NCBI RefSeq assembly: GCF_027409185.1
Contig: NC_084462.1
Location: 186,894,071-186,958,070 of the forward strand
Origin: Cynocephalus volans
Lineage: Eukaryota > Chordata > Mammalia > Dermoptera > Cynocephalidae
Length of the DNA stretch: 64,000 nucleotides
Direction: 5' to 3'
The translations under genes were made by a program, and so were the position numbers. Under the pieces are notes generated by a model. The model searched no databases. It was not told where the DNA came from and saw nothing but the letters and a program-made list of their open reading frames with translations. Below are positions 32,155 to 43,446 of this stretch, in pieces (the first letter of the stretch is position 1; every line of letters begins with the position of its first letter).

Positions 32155-34604
32155 AAAAATAATGAAAATCTAAGTGAGCTAGCAGACAAATTTATATACA
32201 CAAACATCCAAATTATGTGTGTTCCTGAAAGGTAAGGGAAAAGGAAAATGTATTGAATACAAAATCAATGAAGTGTGTGTGCATATGTATGTTTATATGA
32301 CCAGCCTAGTATATTATACCCAACAAGGCTATCCTTCAGAAATGAGGAAAAAATAGTGTATTCCTAAGTAAAACAAAACCTGGGAGATCACCACCACAAG
32401 ACCAGCCATGCAAGAACATCTCAAGGGACTCCTGAATCTGGAATCTGAAAAATGATAATCATGACCGTGAATATACAAGAAAGAACAACAAAATCCAATT
32501 TTGAAATAAAATTGCAAACAAAAAAATATAAAACAGAACTGAATCTCACCACCCCATAAAAACAACAAACTTTGAAGTCGAATAATAAAAGGGAGAGAAA
32601 TAGACAAAACCCAGTTCAAACATCTAAACAAAAATTAATGAAATTACAGGAATAAAAGAACACCTTTCAAAACAACCATAAATGTAAATGGATTAACTTT
32701 CCACTCAAAAGACACCCACCACCTGATTGGATTGAAAAGTTAGACCAAACTATATGCTGTCTCTAAGAGACCCACCTCACCTGTGATGACACACACAGAC
32801 CAATAGTGAAGGGATGGGGAAACATATACTACACCAATGGAAATCAAAAGTGAGCAGAAATAGTTATTCATGTATTAGATATAGACTTGAAACCAAAAAC
32901 TATGAAAAGAGGCAAAGAAGTCCAATACGGAATAATATGAAGGTATCTATCCATCAAGAAGAAAAAACATTATAAATATATATGCAACCAATACTGAAGA
33001 ACCCAGATCTATGAAGCAAATACAATTAGACCTAAAGGTAGAGATGGACCCAATACAATAATACTGGGAAACCAGAACATGCCCAGCATTGAACAGAAAA
33101 TCTAGGCAACAACTCAACATAGATACTCAGGATTTCAACTACACTTTAGAAAACTTGGACCTGGCACATATCTAGAGAACATTTTATCAGACAACTACAC
33201 AATATGCATTATTCTCATCAGCACATGGAACAGTCTCCAGGATAGATCACACATTAGGTCACAAATCAAGTATCAACATTTTTTTTTTGAAATAGAAATT
33301 ATTTCAACTATATTTTCAGACAGATGGATTAAACCATAAATCAATAATAAGCACGAAAACTATACAACTACATGGAAATTAAACAACATTCTCCAGATCA
33401 ACTATGGTTCCAAGAAGAAGCTCAGCAGGAAATCAATAAATTTCTTGAAACTAATGAAAATACATGCACATCCTTAAAAACATTTGGGATACTACAAAAG
33501 CAGTACTAACGTCAAAGTTTATTTCACTAACCACTTACATCAAAAGTATAGGATTATTTCAAATAAGCAACCTAATGTTACATCTCAAAGAAATAGCAGA
33601 ACAAGAATAGTTAAATACCAAAAATTTTAGATGGAAAGAAATAATTAAGATCTGAGCAGAACTAAATGAAGTAGAAATGATACAAAAGATCAATGAACAG
33701 AAAGTGGTTTTTGAGAAGATAAACAAAATAGACAAAGCATTATCTAGGTTAATAAACAAACAAACAAACAACAGTTAGAAAGTCCCAATAACAAAAATCA
33801 GAAATGAAAAAGGAGACATTAAAACTAATACCATATAAATACAAACTATCATTAGAGTGAATTATAAACAAATACATACCAACAAATTTGAAAACCTGGA
33901 GGAAGTGGATTAGTTTCTAGACATATACAAACTACCAAGACCGAACCAAGAAAAATGCAAAAGTTGAACAGACTGATAACAAGTAACGAGATTGAATCTG
34001 TAATAGTGATCTTCCAATAAATAAAAGCCCAGGACCAAATGGCTTTACTCCTGAATTGTATCAGACCTTAATAGAGAAATTAATTTCAATTCTCTTCAAA
34101 ATGTTACAAAAAAGAAAATGAAACTGATTTCACTCTCAAACTAATTCTGTGAGGCCAGCATCACCCTTATACCAAAATGAGACAAAGTATCAACAAAAAA
34201 TCTAAACTACCAGACGATCTCTCTGATGAACAAAGATGGAAAAATACTCAACAAAATACTAACAATCAGAATACAGCAACACATCAGAAAATTACACACC
34301 ATGATCAAGTGGGATTTATCCTAATTAGGCGAGGATGGTTTAACATACACCAATCAGTAAACCTGAGAAATCACATCCAAAAAAATCATGGCCAAAAATC
34401 AAGTGATTATATCAATAGATTCAGAAAAAGTGTTTGACAAAATTCAACATCCTTTCCTGACAAAGACACTCAGCAAATTAGGTACAGAAGGAAGTATCTC
34501 AGCACAATAAAAACCATCTACTTCAAGCCCTCCACCAATATCATCCTAATGAGGAAAAGTTGAAAGCATTTCCTTTAAGAACAGAAACAAGACAAGAATG
34601 CTGA

Positions 34605-34610
34605 CCCCAC
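34605..34610. repeat. Target-site duplication of provirus C, left copy
   Basis: CCCCAC immediately before the provirus; the same six bases follow it at 41442-41447. Six bases is the usual size for betaretroviruses. Confidence 0.85.
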
Positions 34611-35113
34611 TGCTGGACTCCACCAGCAGGTTTTCCCTCCCTTTCCTAACCTCTCCCACGCCAAATCCAAGAGCCAGCTGCCCTAATGCTTCACCCCTCA
34701 GCCCTAGAGACAGCCAGAGGATCTCCCTGGGGGGACTGAGTGATCTGCCGGCCAACCCAGCACCATAAAAAGGACACTCAGACGCGGCAGGGGTTCCATC
34801 AAGCAGTTCCGTTTATTGTTTTTTAAGCAAGCGTATTTAAGCTTTGCCAGTGGGGAGTTCACTCAGCCCCGCCAATCAGGGTAAAGATCACGTGGTCATG
34901 CTTGGGGGTTCCTTAAGCTATAGTAAGCAATCATGCCTTGATCACAATCATGGAAAACCAGGGCTGCCAATGGAATTAAACAAAAACAAAATGCAGAACC
35001 CAGTTGTCCCCTTCCACCTTGCTTCCTCTCGGCGCCATCTTTAGGTGGCCGCATGAAGAGGGCCTTGCCTATATCGCCATTTTGGTGTTACTGAATCACA
35101 CATGAGCCCAACA
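34611..35113 (-). repeat. Provirus C 3' LTR
   Basis: TGTTGGGCTCATG... on the minus strand to ...CCAGCA, 503 bases. It is preceded by the polypurine tract AAAAAGGGGAAA (35114-35125). It aligns with 40948-41441 throughout, with roughly one change in ten bases by eye. Confidence 0.9.
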
Positions 35114-35125
35114 TTTCCCCTTTTT

Positions 35126-35870
35126 GTTTTTTATGAGGGTAGCCGAAGTCGCCTAGCCACTTGGCCTCATCGTCTTCCATGCGGTTGTGTCTGTCTTAGG
35201 TTGTCCCCACTGATAGGGGATCTTACCCGTCATTGACTATCCAACTGAGTGCTGGGGGGTGGGGGGGAAGCAGTACTCTTATACCTGAGCATGAAGCTTT
35301 TGCATAGCCATGTTGACCCACGGGTTTCAGGGGTTGTGGTCTTGTGCGACTTGCTCAACCACCTGAGTGAGCATGGTGATGGATCCAATATTTCTTTTTA
35401 TTAAGGCCACTATTTTTCCTAATATTCAATGCCCAAAGGAAACTAAAGGGAGTAAAATAACAAGAGGACCTGCCACAGCAAAAAGCAAGGTGGTAAACCA
35501 AGGGGAGGCGGTGAACCAATTTTCAAACCAACTAGAGGTGGCGCTTTTCTCCTGCTTGCGTTTTTCAATCCCCTCTTTAATTTTAGCTAGAGAATCTGTA
35601 ACCACCCCTGAATGGTCAGTGTAAAATCAGCACTCTTTGCTGAGGGCCACACAGAGGCCCCCTTGCTGGAGGAACAGTAGGTCCAGTCCTCGGCGATTCG
35701 GTAAAACAACCTCAGACAAAGACGTTAGAGATGTTTGCAAGTACCCAACTGCCTTTTGCACCCTGTCCAGGTCTAGGTCAATCTCTTCTCTGACCCAGAT
35801 GAGCACAGTTATGGTGGTCCTGTGAAGAGGGGGAAGAGACTGCACTCCTCCAAACTGTTGGAGACGTTAT
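35126..35870 (-). pseudogene. Provirus C env: TM subunit remnant
   Basis: The frame 35627-35845 has a heptad-rich segment ([19 protein letters not shown]), then [19 protein letters not shown] and KEC followed by a TGA where the second Cys of CX6CC would be. After the stop the same frame continues with a membrane-proximal WFENWF stretch and a hydrophobic anchor (about 35430-35500). The distance to the integrase end is too short for a surface subunit, which is deleted. Confidence 0.75.
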
Positions 35871-35958
35871 CTTTGTGGACGTGGGGGGAAAACTTGAGGT
35901 TTCAAGCTGGCATCCATATGGGGCTGGGTGCATTGATGGGGAAGAGACATCCAAACCC

Positions 35959-36927
35959 TCAGCTCATGGTTAATAATGGGTCAGGGCCTCCCCACTGGCC
36001 CGTGAGGGGATCTTTCCATCTTACTTGAGCCTCGAGCCGAGCTGGCTGAGTTACCCAGTGCCTTTGAAACACTGACAGGGGGTTTTGTTGGGAAAAATTT
36101 AAAATGTTTAAGGTAGATAAAGCTGTGCCTAGTTGCACGAGGGGGCTGGTGGTCCCCCCTTTTTGTTTGAAAAGTTGGGTTTTTAATACCTGATTTTGTC
36201 TTTCTATGATGGCTTGGCCTTGTGGTTTGTGGGTGATGCCAGTGGTATGCTGGATGCCCCACGTGTTTAAAAATGTTGTAAAGGTAGAGCTGATAAAGCA
36301 GGGGCCATTGGCAGTTTTTAGCTGACGGGGGAGGCCCAAAACAGCAAAGCACTGTAATAAATGGCTTTGTGCATGCTTACTTTTCCCCCCGAGTGGGCTG
36401 TTGCCCAACAGGCATGAGAATAAGTGTCAATGGACCTAAATATGTGTTTTAACTTTCTGAAGCTAGGAAAATGAATTACATCAGTTTGCCATAATACGTT
36501 GGGCTTCAATCTCCGGGGATTAACACCCGGGGCTTGCAGCAGTGGGACCTGCAAATAGAGTGAGCATAACTTACAGGTATGGACAATTTTCTTTGAGCTG
36601 GGAGATGGGGACCTGTGGATAACGGGTGTGAAGGCCCCTCCAATTGACATGCGTTAGCTCATGCAGTTGGATGGCCTGTTGAGCGGTGTTGACCTCGGGC
36701 CCGCTGGATGCTAGCCGGTCAGCAATATTGTTGCCTGATGAGAACATCCCAGGTAAGTTCTGGTGCCCTCTGAGATGTGTGAGGAAAATGAGGGACTCCC
36801 ATTGCTGCAGCAACGTTCGGATTTGTATCATAAGGGGAGTAATGGGGTTGTTGTCTAAGCATATGTGGGAGCGGGGCAGTCCCAGCAACAGGTTAACCAT
36901 GTACAGGCTATCTGAGAACAAATTCAT
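35959..36927 (-). pseudogene. Provirus C pol: RNase H end and integrase
   Basis: 36571-36927 holds the second RNase H Asp (FSDSLYMV), the His/Asp end (GHQNLPG, NNIADRLAS) and the integrase zinc His pair (HELTH). 36318-36650 adds the Cys pair CKLC and the first catalytic Asp in WQTDVIHF. 35959-36408 has KTANGPCF, where the second catalytic Asp has become Ala, and PQGQAIIERQNQ with the catalytic Glu intact. The C-terminal end reads WKDPLTGQW and GGPDPLL. Frameshifts separate the three frames. Confidence 0.8.
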
Positions 36928-38400
36928 GGGGTTGTGGCCTTTTTTAGGGCGAGTGCAACTGCCAGCAACTCTTTAAATTGTGCTGATCCCTCGGCTGGCC
37001 GGAAAAGGGTTTGCTTGGGGGCCCCAGGGGACTGGCCCATGGGTGCAAACACTACTACTGCTGCCCCAGCTTGTCCTCCATCTGTGAAGACATTGTACCC
37101 ATTTAACAGGGGACTGAGAGAGAATAGCTGGGGGGCCACCCAGGGCAGGTGGCTGATTGCTGCTAGCCACTTGCAAGGGCCATAGTGACAGTCAATAACT
37201 TCCATGAACCCCTCTAAAGCTATGGCAATTCTGTTGTTATTTCTTGCTAACCAGGTAAAATCTGTTAATTTATACATGAGGACAATTTTTTTCAGATTCC
37301 TTAGCATAACAGCGCAGAGCAGTAGTCCTTCCTTTTTGAAGCAAATTGGCAGTTTGGTTGACTAAGGTATACACCCTGGGGCCCCTCCCAAAGGATACAT
37401 GGACCCATTGGATGGCCATGTTGTCTTGGACCAGCACGGCCATCATAGATTGCTGGCTGTCAATAAGCCACAACTACAATGGTTTGGTAATACTGAACCT
37501 TCCGAGTTGAGCCTGATTTAGCCGGTCTTGGATGGTGCAGAAGCAGTCCTGATGTTTTCTCTGCAACACGATTTTTTGAGTGTCACTGTGGGTTCGCAGC
37601 AACTCAAACAGGGGACTGAGATCCCCTGTTGACAAGGGTAGCCAGGGCCGAAGCCAATTAATTTCTCCCAATACCTTCTGTAGCTCTATCGGGGTGTATT
37701 CAGTTTTAACAGATAATTGCGGTTTAAAGGGGCTGACCCCCTCCAGCGTTAACAGTGAACCCAATATTTTAAAAGGAGACACCATTTGGGTTTTATCAGC
37801 AGAAATACACAGATTTCCTTGTGTTAAGCATTTTAGCAACACTTGGTAAGCCGATGACAGCCCCTCCAAAGAGGGGCTGCCCAAAATATTGTCATCCATA
37901 TAAACATATAGCGTGACATGTGGGGAGTTGCAAGACAGGTTGAAGCAGCTGGTACATATAATTTTGACAAAAGGCAGGACCCTTGGCCATGCCCTGGGGC
38001 AAAACTACCCACTTGTAATGCTGGTCTGGTCCATGGTAATTGACAGATGGGACGGAAAAGGCAAATTTCTCACAACCCCGGGGGTGTAAAGGGATAGAAA
38101 AGAAGGAGTCCTTGAGGTCGACCAATGCCAAGTAGAAGTGGCTGGGAATGGCAGGAACCCAGGGCATTCCCCGAAGGCATGTTCCCTGGATTACCATGCG
38201 CTTGTTAACTTCCCAAAGGTCTTGGAGCATTCTCCACTTGCCTGATGACTTGCGGATTACAAACACAGGGGTGTTCCAGGGACTAGAGGAAGGGCGTATG
38301 TGGCCCAACTGCAGCTGTTCGATAATGATATCTTTTAAAGCCATTAACTTGGAGGATGGGAGGGGCCACTGCTCCACCCATACTGGTGGGCCCTCCTTCC
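36924..38400 (-). pseudogene. Provirus C pol: reverse transcriptase and RNase H start
   Basis: 37892-38377 carries RT fingers/palm motifs: SSSPWNTPVFVIRKSSGKWR, VDLKDSFFSIPL (first catalytic Asp) and VLPQGMAKGP. A frameshift follows just before VYMDDNILG, the YMDD motif (about 37885-37905), and the frame continues to 37474 with the thumb. RNase H begins in 36924-37307 with NVFTDGGQAGA and QFKELLAVALAL (Asp and Glu present). The pieces are in different frames. Confidence 0.85.
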
Positions 38401-38429
38401 ACCTGATGGGGGGGTCAGGGCAGTGGCAC

Positions 38430-38900
38430 TTAGGACTGGGGGTTCACTATGATTCTGGAGCGGGGTTGATGGGATCTTGCTCTCTCGAATTCAAGATCCC
38501 TTCGATAATTGGGAATGCTACTGAATCGTGGGGCAGGATCGTGAAACTGCTGCTGGTATTCCTCCTCATCCAGAAGGTCGTCATAAAACCCCTTGTGGTA
38601 GGTGGTAATATATGCATCAGTCTGCCCTAGGAAATCCTGCCCTAGAAGATTGGCATTAAGCCCCGATGCAATAAGTGGCTTGAATTGACCCACCAAGCCA
38701 TCAGCGTCCTTCCACTGGATGTATGTTTTGGTTTCATATGAAGGTGTTTGGCCCCCTACCCCAAGGATTTTAGGCCGGGGGACAAGCTCCCAGTTGGGCG
38801 GGTCTCCTCCCTTCGGAGGACGGTGCAGTCCACTCCTGTATCTATAAGGCAGCAGAACCACTTTCCCCCGATAGTGATGTCCATCTTAGGTCTAACCCCC
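38430..38900 (-). pseudogene. Provirus C pro: aspartic protease
   Basis: The active site reads LIDTGVDCTV (D-T-G codons at 38834-38842) and is intact. The rest (ILGVGGQTPSYET, NANLLGQDFLGQ) continues in a different frame (38430-38861), so a frameshift lies just after the active site. It matures Gag and Pol in the family. The frame runs on toward RT, as expected of a pro-pol arrangement. Confidence 0.8.
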
Positions 38901-39039
38901 TCAATGATGGGGACAGTCCTGTTGGTCCCAGGGGCCTTTCTTGTGTTTGGACACGATAGCTCCGCTTCTGGCGGACTTGAACTACTCCTTTGGGATAATG
39001 GGGCTGGGAGGTTCCCCCCACCTAGTTTAAAGGGTTGCT

Positions 39040-40621
39040 ATGCTTGTCATACTTGGATCGGCACTCCCTCTTCCAGTGGAATCCCCACTGGCACCAGGGG
39101 CAGGGGGTAGAGGGCTGCCCGGCTTACCCCTCCTGGGGGGTGCCCCGGGGGTGAATCCTGTCCCTTGGGGCACTGTTTCTTAAAGTGCCCAATTTCCCCA
39201 CAGCTGAAGCACTATCTTTCTTGGGGCCCAGTTTTACTGGGGAGGGCCAAAGAGGCCATAGCTTGGGGCATGGCCTCTGGTAAGGCTTCTGTTTGGGCCC
39301 TCAGGGTGGAAGAAAGGGATTGCGACTGGGACTGGTGATGTTGTGTCCCCACATCCGTGGCAGCTAGGACCCACCATTCCAGGGCTCTTTCTTTAAGACC
39401 AGTGCAGGCCAGTTTGTGGTTGGCGGTCATTCTTTCCCACACCAGCATTTTAATAAATTGATCCCTTAAGGGACCGGGGGGGGGAACTTCCTCTTGATAC
39501 TTTCCTCAACCCAGGCAATAAAGGATGGGAGGTCGTCAGTAGGCCTTTGGGTAATACCCGATATCGGGGGTTCTGAAGGGCCCTCTGCGAGTTTCCTCCA
39601 TGCAGATAGCGTGGCTGCCCTGACCTGATCCTGGTAAGGAGGGGGAATTGCTGCTTGCTGTATCCCTGTACTGTACTGGTCTGTTGTCCCTGAGAGCATC
39701 CCGAATGTGATGGGGATTGGGGGGTTGGCGGCTCAGTTTCTTTCAGCTTGCTGATGACATTCCTCCTCGTAGAAGGCACAAAACTTAATGTAAAGGTTGC
39801 TGGCAGCACTGCCCGGCACAGCATTTTCCAATTCTGGGTAGTACAGGGCTGGTGGGCCAGCCCTTGGAGAATGGTTTCAGACCATGGGGAGTTAGGGCCG
39901 TCCTCAGCTACTGCCTTCTTTAGCTCTTTTAGGTCTCCCACCTCCCATGGGTACCAAAGGGACGGTCTATTGCCCCCCGGGTTAACATTTATGGGGTAGG
40001 CTTGGGGCTGATTAGTACCTGCTGGCTGACACTCCCAGGGGTCCCTGAACACCTTAAGTGGTGCAGTAAAGGGTGGGGGAGGCCCCCAGGCAGCCATCAG
40101 GGCACCTGTTTGCCCCTTGAGCCATAGGGTCACTGGGGCTCCTCTGCATAGGGGCTAGGTACTTGCCCTCCAGAGGTGGGAGGGGAGGATAAAGACTGTG
40201 TTGAATCCCCTCTTGTGAGGCGGTCAGGAGGAAGTGAATTCGCATCTTCCACCTTTTTGGCTGAGCCCGCCATTTGGGCTCACTCTTGGGTGAATTGTGC
40301 CCAATGGCATTCCACTTCCACACTCTCTGACCCACCCATGGAGGGGGCTGGGAAGCAGAGCTTAAGGGCTGACAAGCTGGCGTAAAACCCCAAGGGTGGC
40401 TCGACCCCCTGGTGAACCTCCCTCTGCCAGACCAGAGTTTGCACTCGGTCCCAGGTTTCAAGTGAGAAGAAGTTCACTGAGGGGACCCAGGGGGCTGCCA
40501 TTAAGATGGTCTCCCATGTTCTGTGGCCTGTGGTGTCAGAGAGGTTGATCCCGTGACTTTTAAGCAGATACCACAGGGCCTTAAGGGCCAGATCGTCTCC
40601 TTTACTAGACACACCACCCAT
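39040..40621 (-). pseudogene. Provirus C gag
   Basis: It starts MGGVSSKGDDLALK at 40621 (Gly2, myristoylation-type; internal start chosen because of this motif and its place after the leader). Matrix is in 40280-40621, capsid in 39450-40133 (WEVGDLKELKKAVAEDGPNS). Nucleocapsid has two intact CCHC knuckles: CFSCGEIGHFKKQC (39170-39211) and CPWCQWGFHWKREC (39061-39102). A TAG precedes the first knuckle and the matrix, capsid and NC parts lie in different frames. Confidence 0.85.
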
Positions 40622-40927
40622 CCTTATACTTAGATTACGAGGACAAAAAACACTCAAAAGTGAAATTAAACTGGCCACAGCAGACGTTGGCCCCCGACAG
40701 ATTTGGACACCCAACAAACATACACTTACATGGAACAGAAATAAAGGGGGGACTGATGGCCCACGTCACTCACCCGATTCCTTTTTGTGCTTGATCCCAC
40801 AGGGTGTTGACCCCTCTCACACTCAGAGGTTCCCAGACAAAGGCTTAGCTTCACCGTCAGTTGCCAACCATCCCGCGGCTGGCCAGGCTCCCCTGAGTGG
40901 GAGGAGACATGGAGAGTAAAGTAGTTT

Positions 40928-40945
40928 TCTTCACACAGGGCATCA
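40928..40945 (-). other. Provirus C primer-binding site (tRNA-Met-like)
   Basis: The minus strand reads TGATGCCCTGTGTGAAGA two bases after the 5' LTR. It matches the complement of the elongator tRNA-Met 3' end at 15 of 18 positions, better than tRNA-Lys. Similar sites are at 59666 and 60916. Confidence 0.65.
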
Positions 40946-40947
40946 AC

Positions 40948-41441
40948 TGCTGGGTTCAACCAGCAGGTTTTTCCTCCCTTTCCTAACCTCTCCCATGCCG
41001 AACCCAAGAGTGAGGTGCCCTAATGCTTCACCCCTCAGCCCTAGAGACGGCCAGGGGATCTCCCTGGGGGGAGTGAGTGATCTGCCCACCAACCCAGCCC
41101 CGAAGAAAGGACACTCAGACGCAGCAGGGGTTCCATTAATCAGTTCCATTTATTGTTTGCTAAGCAAGCGTATTTATGCTTTGCCAGCGGGAGAGTTTCC
41201 TCCACCCAGCCAATCAGGGTGAAAATCACATGGTCATGCATGGGGGTTCCTTAAACAGTCATGCCTTGATAACGATCATGGAAAATCAGGGCTGCCAATG
41301 GAATTAAACAAAAACAAAATGCAGAACCCAGCTGTCCCCTCCCACCTTGCTTCCTCTCAGCGCCATCTTTAGGTGGCCGCATGGAGAGGGCCTTGCCTAA
41401 ATCGCCATTTTGGCGTTACTGAATTGCATATGAGCCCAACA
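40948..41441 (-). repeat. Provirus C 5' LTR
   Basis: 494 bases, TGTTGGGCTCATA... to ...CCCAGCA on the minus strand, colinear with the 3' LTR. The following CCCCAC (41442-41447) is the right target duplication. Confidence 0.9.
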
Positions 41442-41447
41442 CCCCAC

Positions 41448-41570
41448 CACTTCTATTTAATATTTAGAATTACCAGCCAGAGCAATCAGGCAATATAAAG
41501 AAATAAAGAACCTACAGATTGGAAAAGAGAAGTGAAAATGTCAGTCTTTTCAGAAGACATGTAAACCTAC
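41448..41570 (+). mobile_element. L1 ORF2 continuation after provirus C
   Basis: cacttctatttaatattta and caatataaagaaataaagaacc continue the sense L1 RT region that breaks off at 34610. Confidence 0.75.
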
Positions 41571-42949
41571 TTGGTACTTTTAGGCATGGTGAAAGAACAT
41601 AAAGAATGGCCAGGAAAGCATTCTTTGTAAGTGTGTGTACTAAGAGTTGCAGCCTTGTGTGTGTGATCCAGCTGTGTATCACTCTCTCAGCCCTTCTTCA
41701 CATCTGCTCCACACCATTGGCAGTCACAGTCATTTGAGTGCATATATGGGGTGTGGCCATTGATGACATTGGCCATATACATTTTGGGTGTTCAATAATA
41801 CATTTTGCTATATGTATACATTGTGAAATGATTAATGAAAGTGATGATTATACGTATCACTTCACATAGCTATCATATGTATGTGTGTGTTGAGAACACT
41901 TAAGATGTACCCTCAGAATTTATGAAGTACAAAATGCATCATTACTAGGCAGTGTCACAAGGGTGTACATCAGATCTCCAGAAATTACTCATCCTGTTTC
42001 ATAGAAGCTTTGTAAGCTTTAAACAGTGTCCCTTGATTTGCACAACTCCAGTTCTCTGAAAACCACCATTTGGCTCTCTGTATTTGACTGCATATATGGG
42101 GTCTGGGTTCCATTAAGGGTTAACAGCCAGCACACCCCGTTCTCTGACCACTGTGTGACCCTAGCATCCCATGGTCTTGTTCACTAAGGTGTTCTGAGGC
42201 TGGCGGAGCCATCTGGACTCACTCTGACATAGGTGTGTGACTTACTATAGGTGAACTGGCATCAGCAGCAACTTGTGCCCCTCAAGAGATGCAGGACTGT
42301 CCTGCACTAGTGCCTGAGTTGCCTAGTTATACGTGCAAAAGACACATGGGCATAGGTAAGGAAGCTTCAGGGAGCCAACCTGTCACCTGTTGGTGGTTCC
42401 ACAGATGGATGAATACATGAGATGGGCATTAACAGATTGAGCGAGGTCGATAGCATTGACGGACAAATCTTTATTCAAAATCACAATGGACAGGGGTGTG
42501 TCTATGTGAGAAAAGTGGTTCCTATACAAACAAAACGTGTTTGACACAGGACGTAGAGTACAAGGTTACGACACACAGAAAATAGGCTTTGTTTCTTTTT
42601 CAGTTAAATTATTTCCAGTCAATGATGTTCAGAATCTTCTGGAAGATCTGTTTATCGTGAATGAAATATGAGTCTCAGTGAAACAATGGCCCTAAAGACA
42701 GTTCACATCTCATCTGAAAAAAAAGACATGTCAGTTTCTCCCTCACTAACAGAGTGAGGATGAGAGAAATTAAAAACATAAAGAAAAAGGCATGAAGTGT
42801 CCCAGAGGACATCTGAGAAGTTGGAGAGGACAGGAAATCCCTAATTTCTACAGGAAACACTTCACTGTCCTCTGCACCTGCCACTGGCACGAGGCCCCTG
42901 AGTTCAGTGTGTCCTGCGCGCCCCCTGGTGGTCAGCGCTCCCTGCAGTA
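41571..42949. other. Intergenic; antisense L1 3'-end fragment and 3' flank of the VH3 pseudogene
   Basis: About 41770-42110 resembles an antisense L1 3' end (like 29940-30100). About 42115-42290 has a diverged counterpart at 52630-52810 (gaccctagc(a/t)tcccatgg(t/g)cttg). No gene was recognised. Confidence 0.5.
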
Positions 42950-42988
42950 GGTTCGTGTCTGGGTTCCCACTGACGTCCCCTCACAGGA
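42950..42988 (-). other. Degenerate V(D)J recombination signal (VH3 pseudogene)
   Basis: The heptamer position reads TCCTGTG (42982-42988), spacer 23 bases, nonamer ACACGAACC (42950-42958). The heptamer has lost the essential CAC start. Confidence 0.8.
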
Positions 42989-43446
42989 TTTTTCACACAG
43001 TAATACACAGCCATGTCCTCAGCTCTCACATTTTTCATTTGCAGATGCAGCGTGCTCTTGGCATTTTCTCTGGAGATGGTGAATCGGCCCTTCACGGAGT
43101 CCGCATAGTTTGTGCTTCAACCATACCAATCAGTGGGTGAGACCCACTCCAGCCCCTTCCCTGGAGCCTGGCAGGCACAGTGCATGTCGTAGTCAACAAA
43201 GGTCAATCCAGAGGCTGCACTGGAGGGTCTCAGGGATGCACCCAGGCTCTACTCAGCCTTCCCCAGACTCCACCAGCTGAACCTCACACTGGAAATCTGC
43301 AAACACAGAGACATTCTCTTCAAGAAAAGTCTCACGCACATCTACTGTTTCACCTACATACACTCACATTTTCAATGTCTGTCTTTCTCCATTATATGAC
43401 CTTTTAATACAGAAATAAGGGAAAGCCAGCTCAGTCCAAACTCCGT
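42989..43446 (-). pseudogene. IGHV pseudogene, VH3-type
   Basis: Leader exon 43401-43446 is well preserved in sequence (EFGLSWLSLISVLK-like) but its start codon is ACG instead of ATG and the donor is GTCATA. The V exon (42989-43296) opens EVQLVESGEG and then a TGA. Further lesions are loss of the framework-2 Trp with an indel (HC where HW is expected) and a TGA in CDR2. Framework 3 is clean: [20 protein letters not shown], then [11 protein letters not shown]. The GRFTISR...LQM framework 3 and EVQLVESG start mark VH3. The octamer position holds ATGCAGAT (43571-43578), one mismatch. Confidence 0.9.

Larger units (their letters stand above)
31575..34610 (+). mobile_element. L1, sense, 5' part (ORF1 end to ORF2 RT region)
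   Basis: Plus-strand L1 text: ORF1-like at 31600-31750, ORF2 from about 32640 (cacaaaaagacacc-type endonuclease region) to the RT region (34030-34600, with atcaagtgggatttatcc and ttgacaaaattcaacatcc). Many stops are present. It is interrupted by a small L1 insertion (31769-32154) and by provirus C at 34611, after which it resumes at 41448. Confidence 0.8.
34611..41441 (-). mobile_element. Provirus C: betaretrovirus-like (type-D-like) ERV, defective
   Basis: A complete provirus outline of 6.83 kb: 5' LTR (40948-41441), primer site, gag, pro, pol, an env TM remnant, polypurine tract and 3' LTR (34611-35113), flanked by 6-bp repeats. Gag zinc knuckles, the DTG protease, YMDD and IN motif GQAIIERQ are betaretrovirus-like, while the env TM has the CX6C(C) layout of gamma-type env, the combination known from type-D viruses. 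It interrupts a sense L1. Every gene has lesions. Confidence 0.9.
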
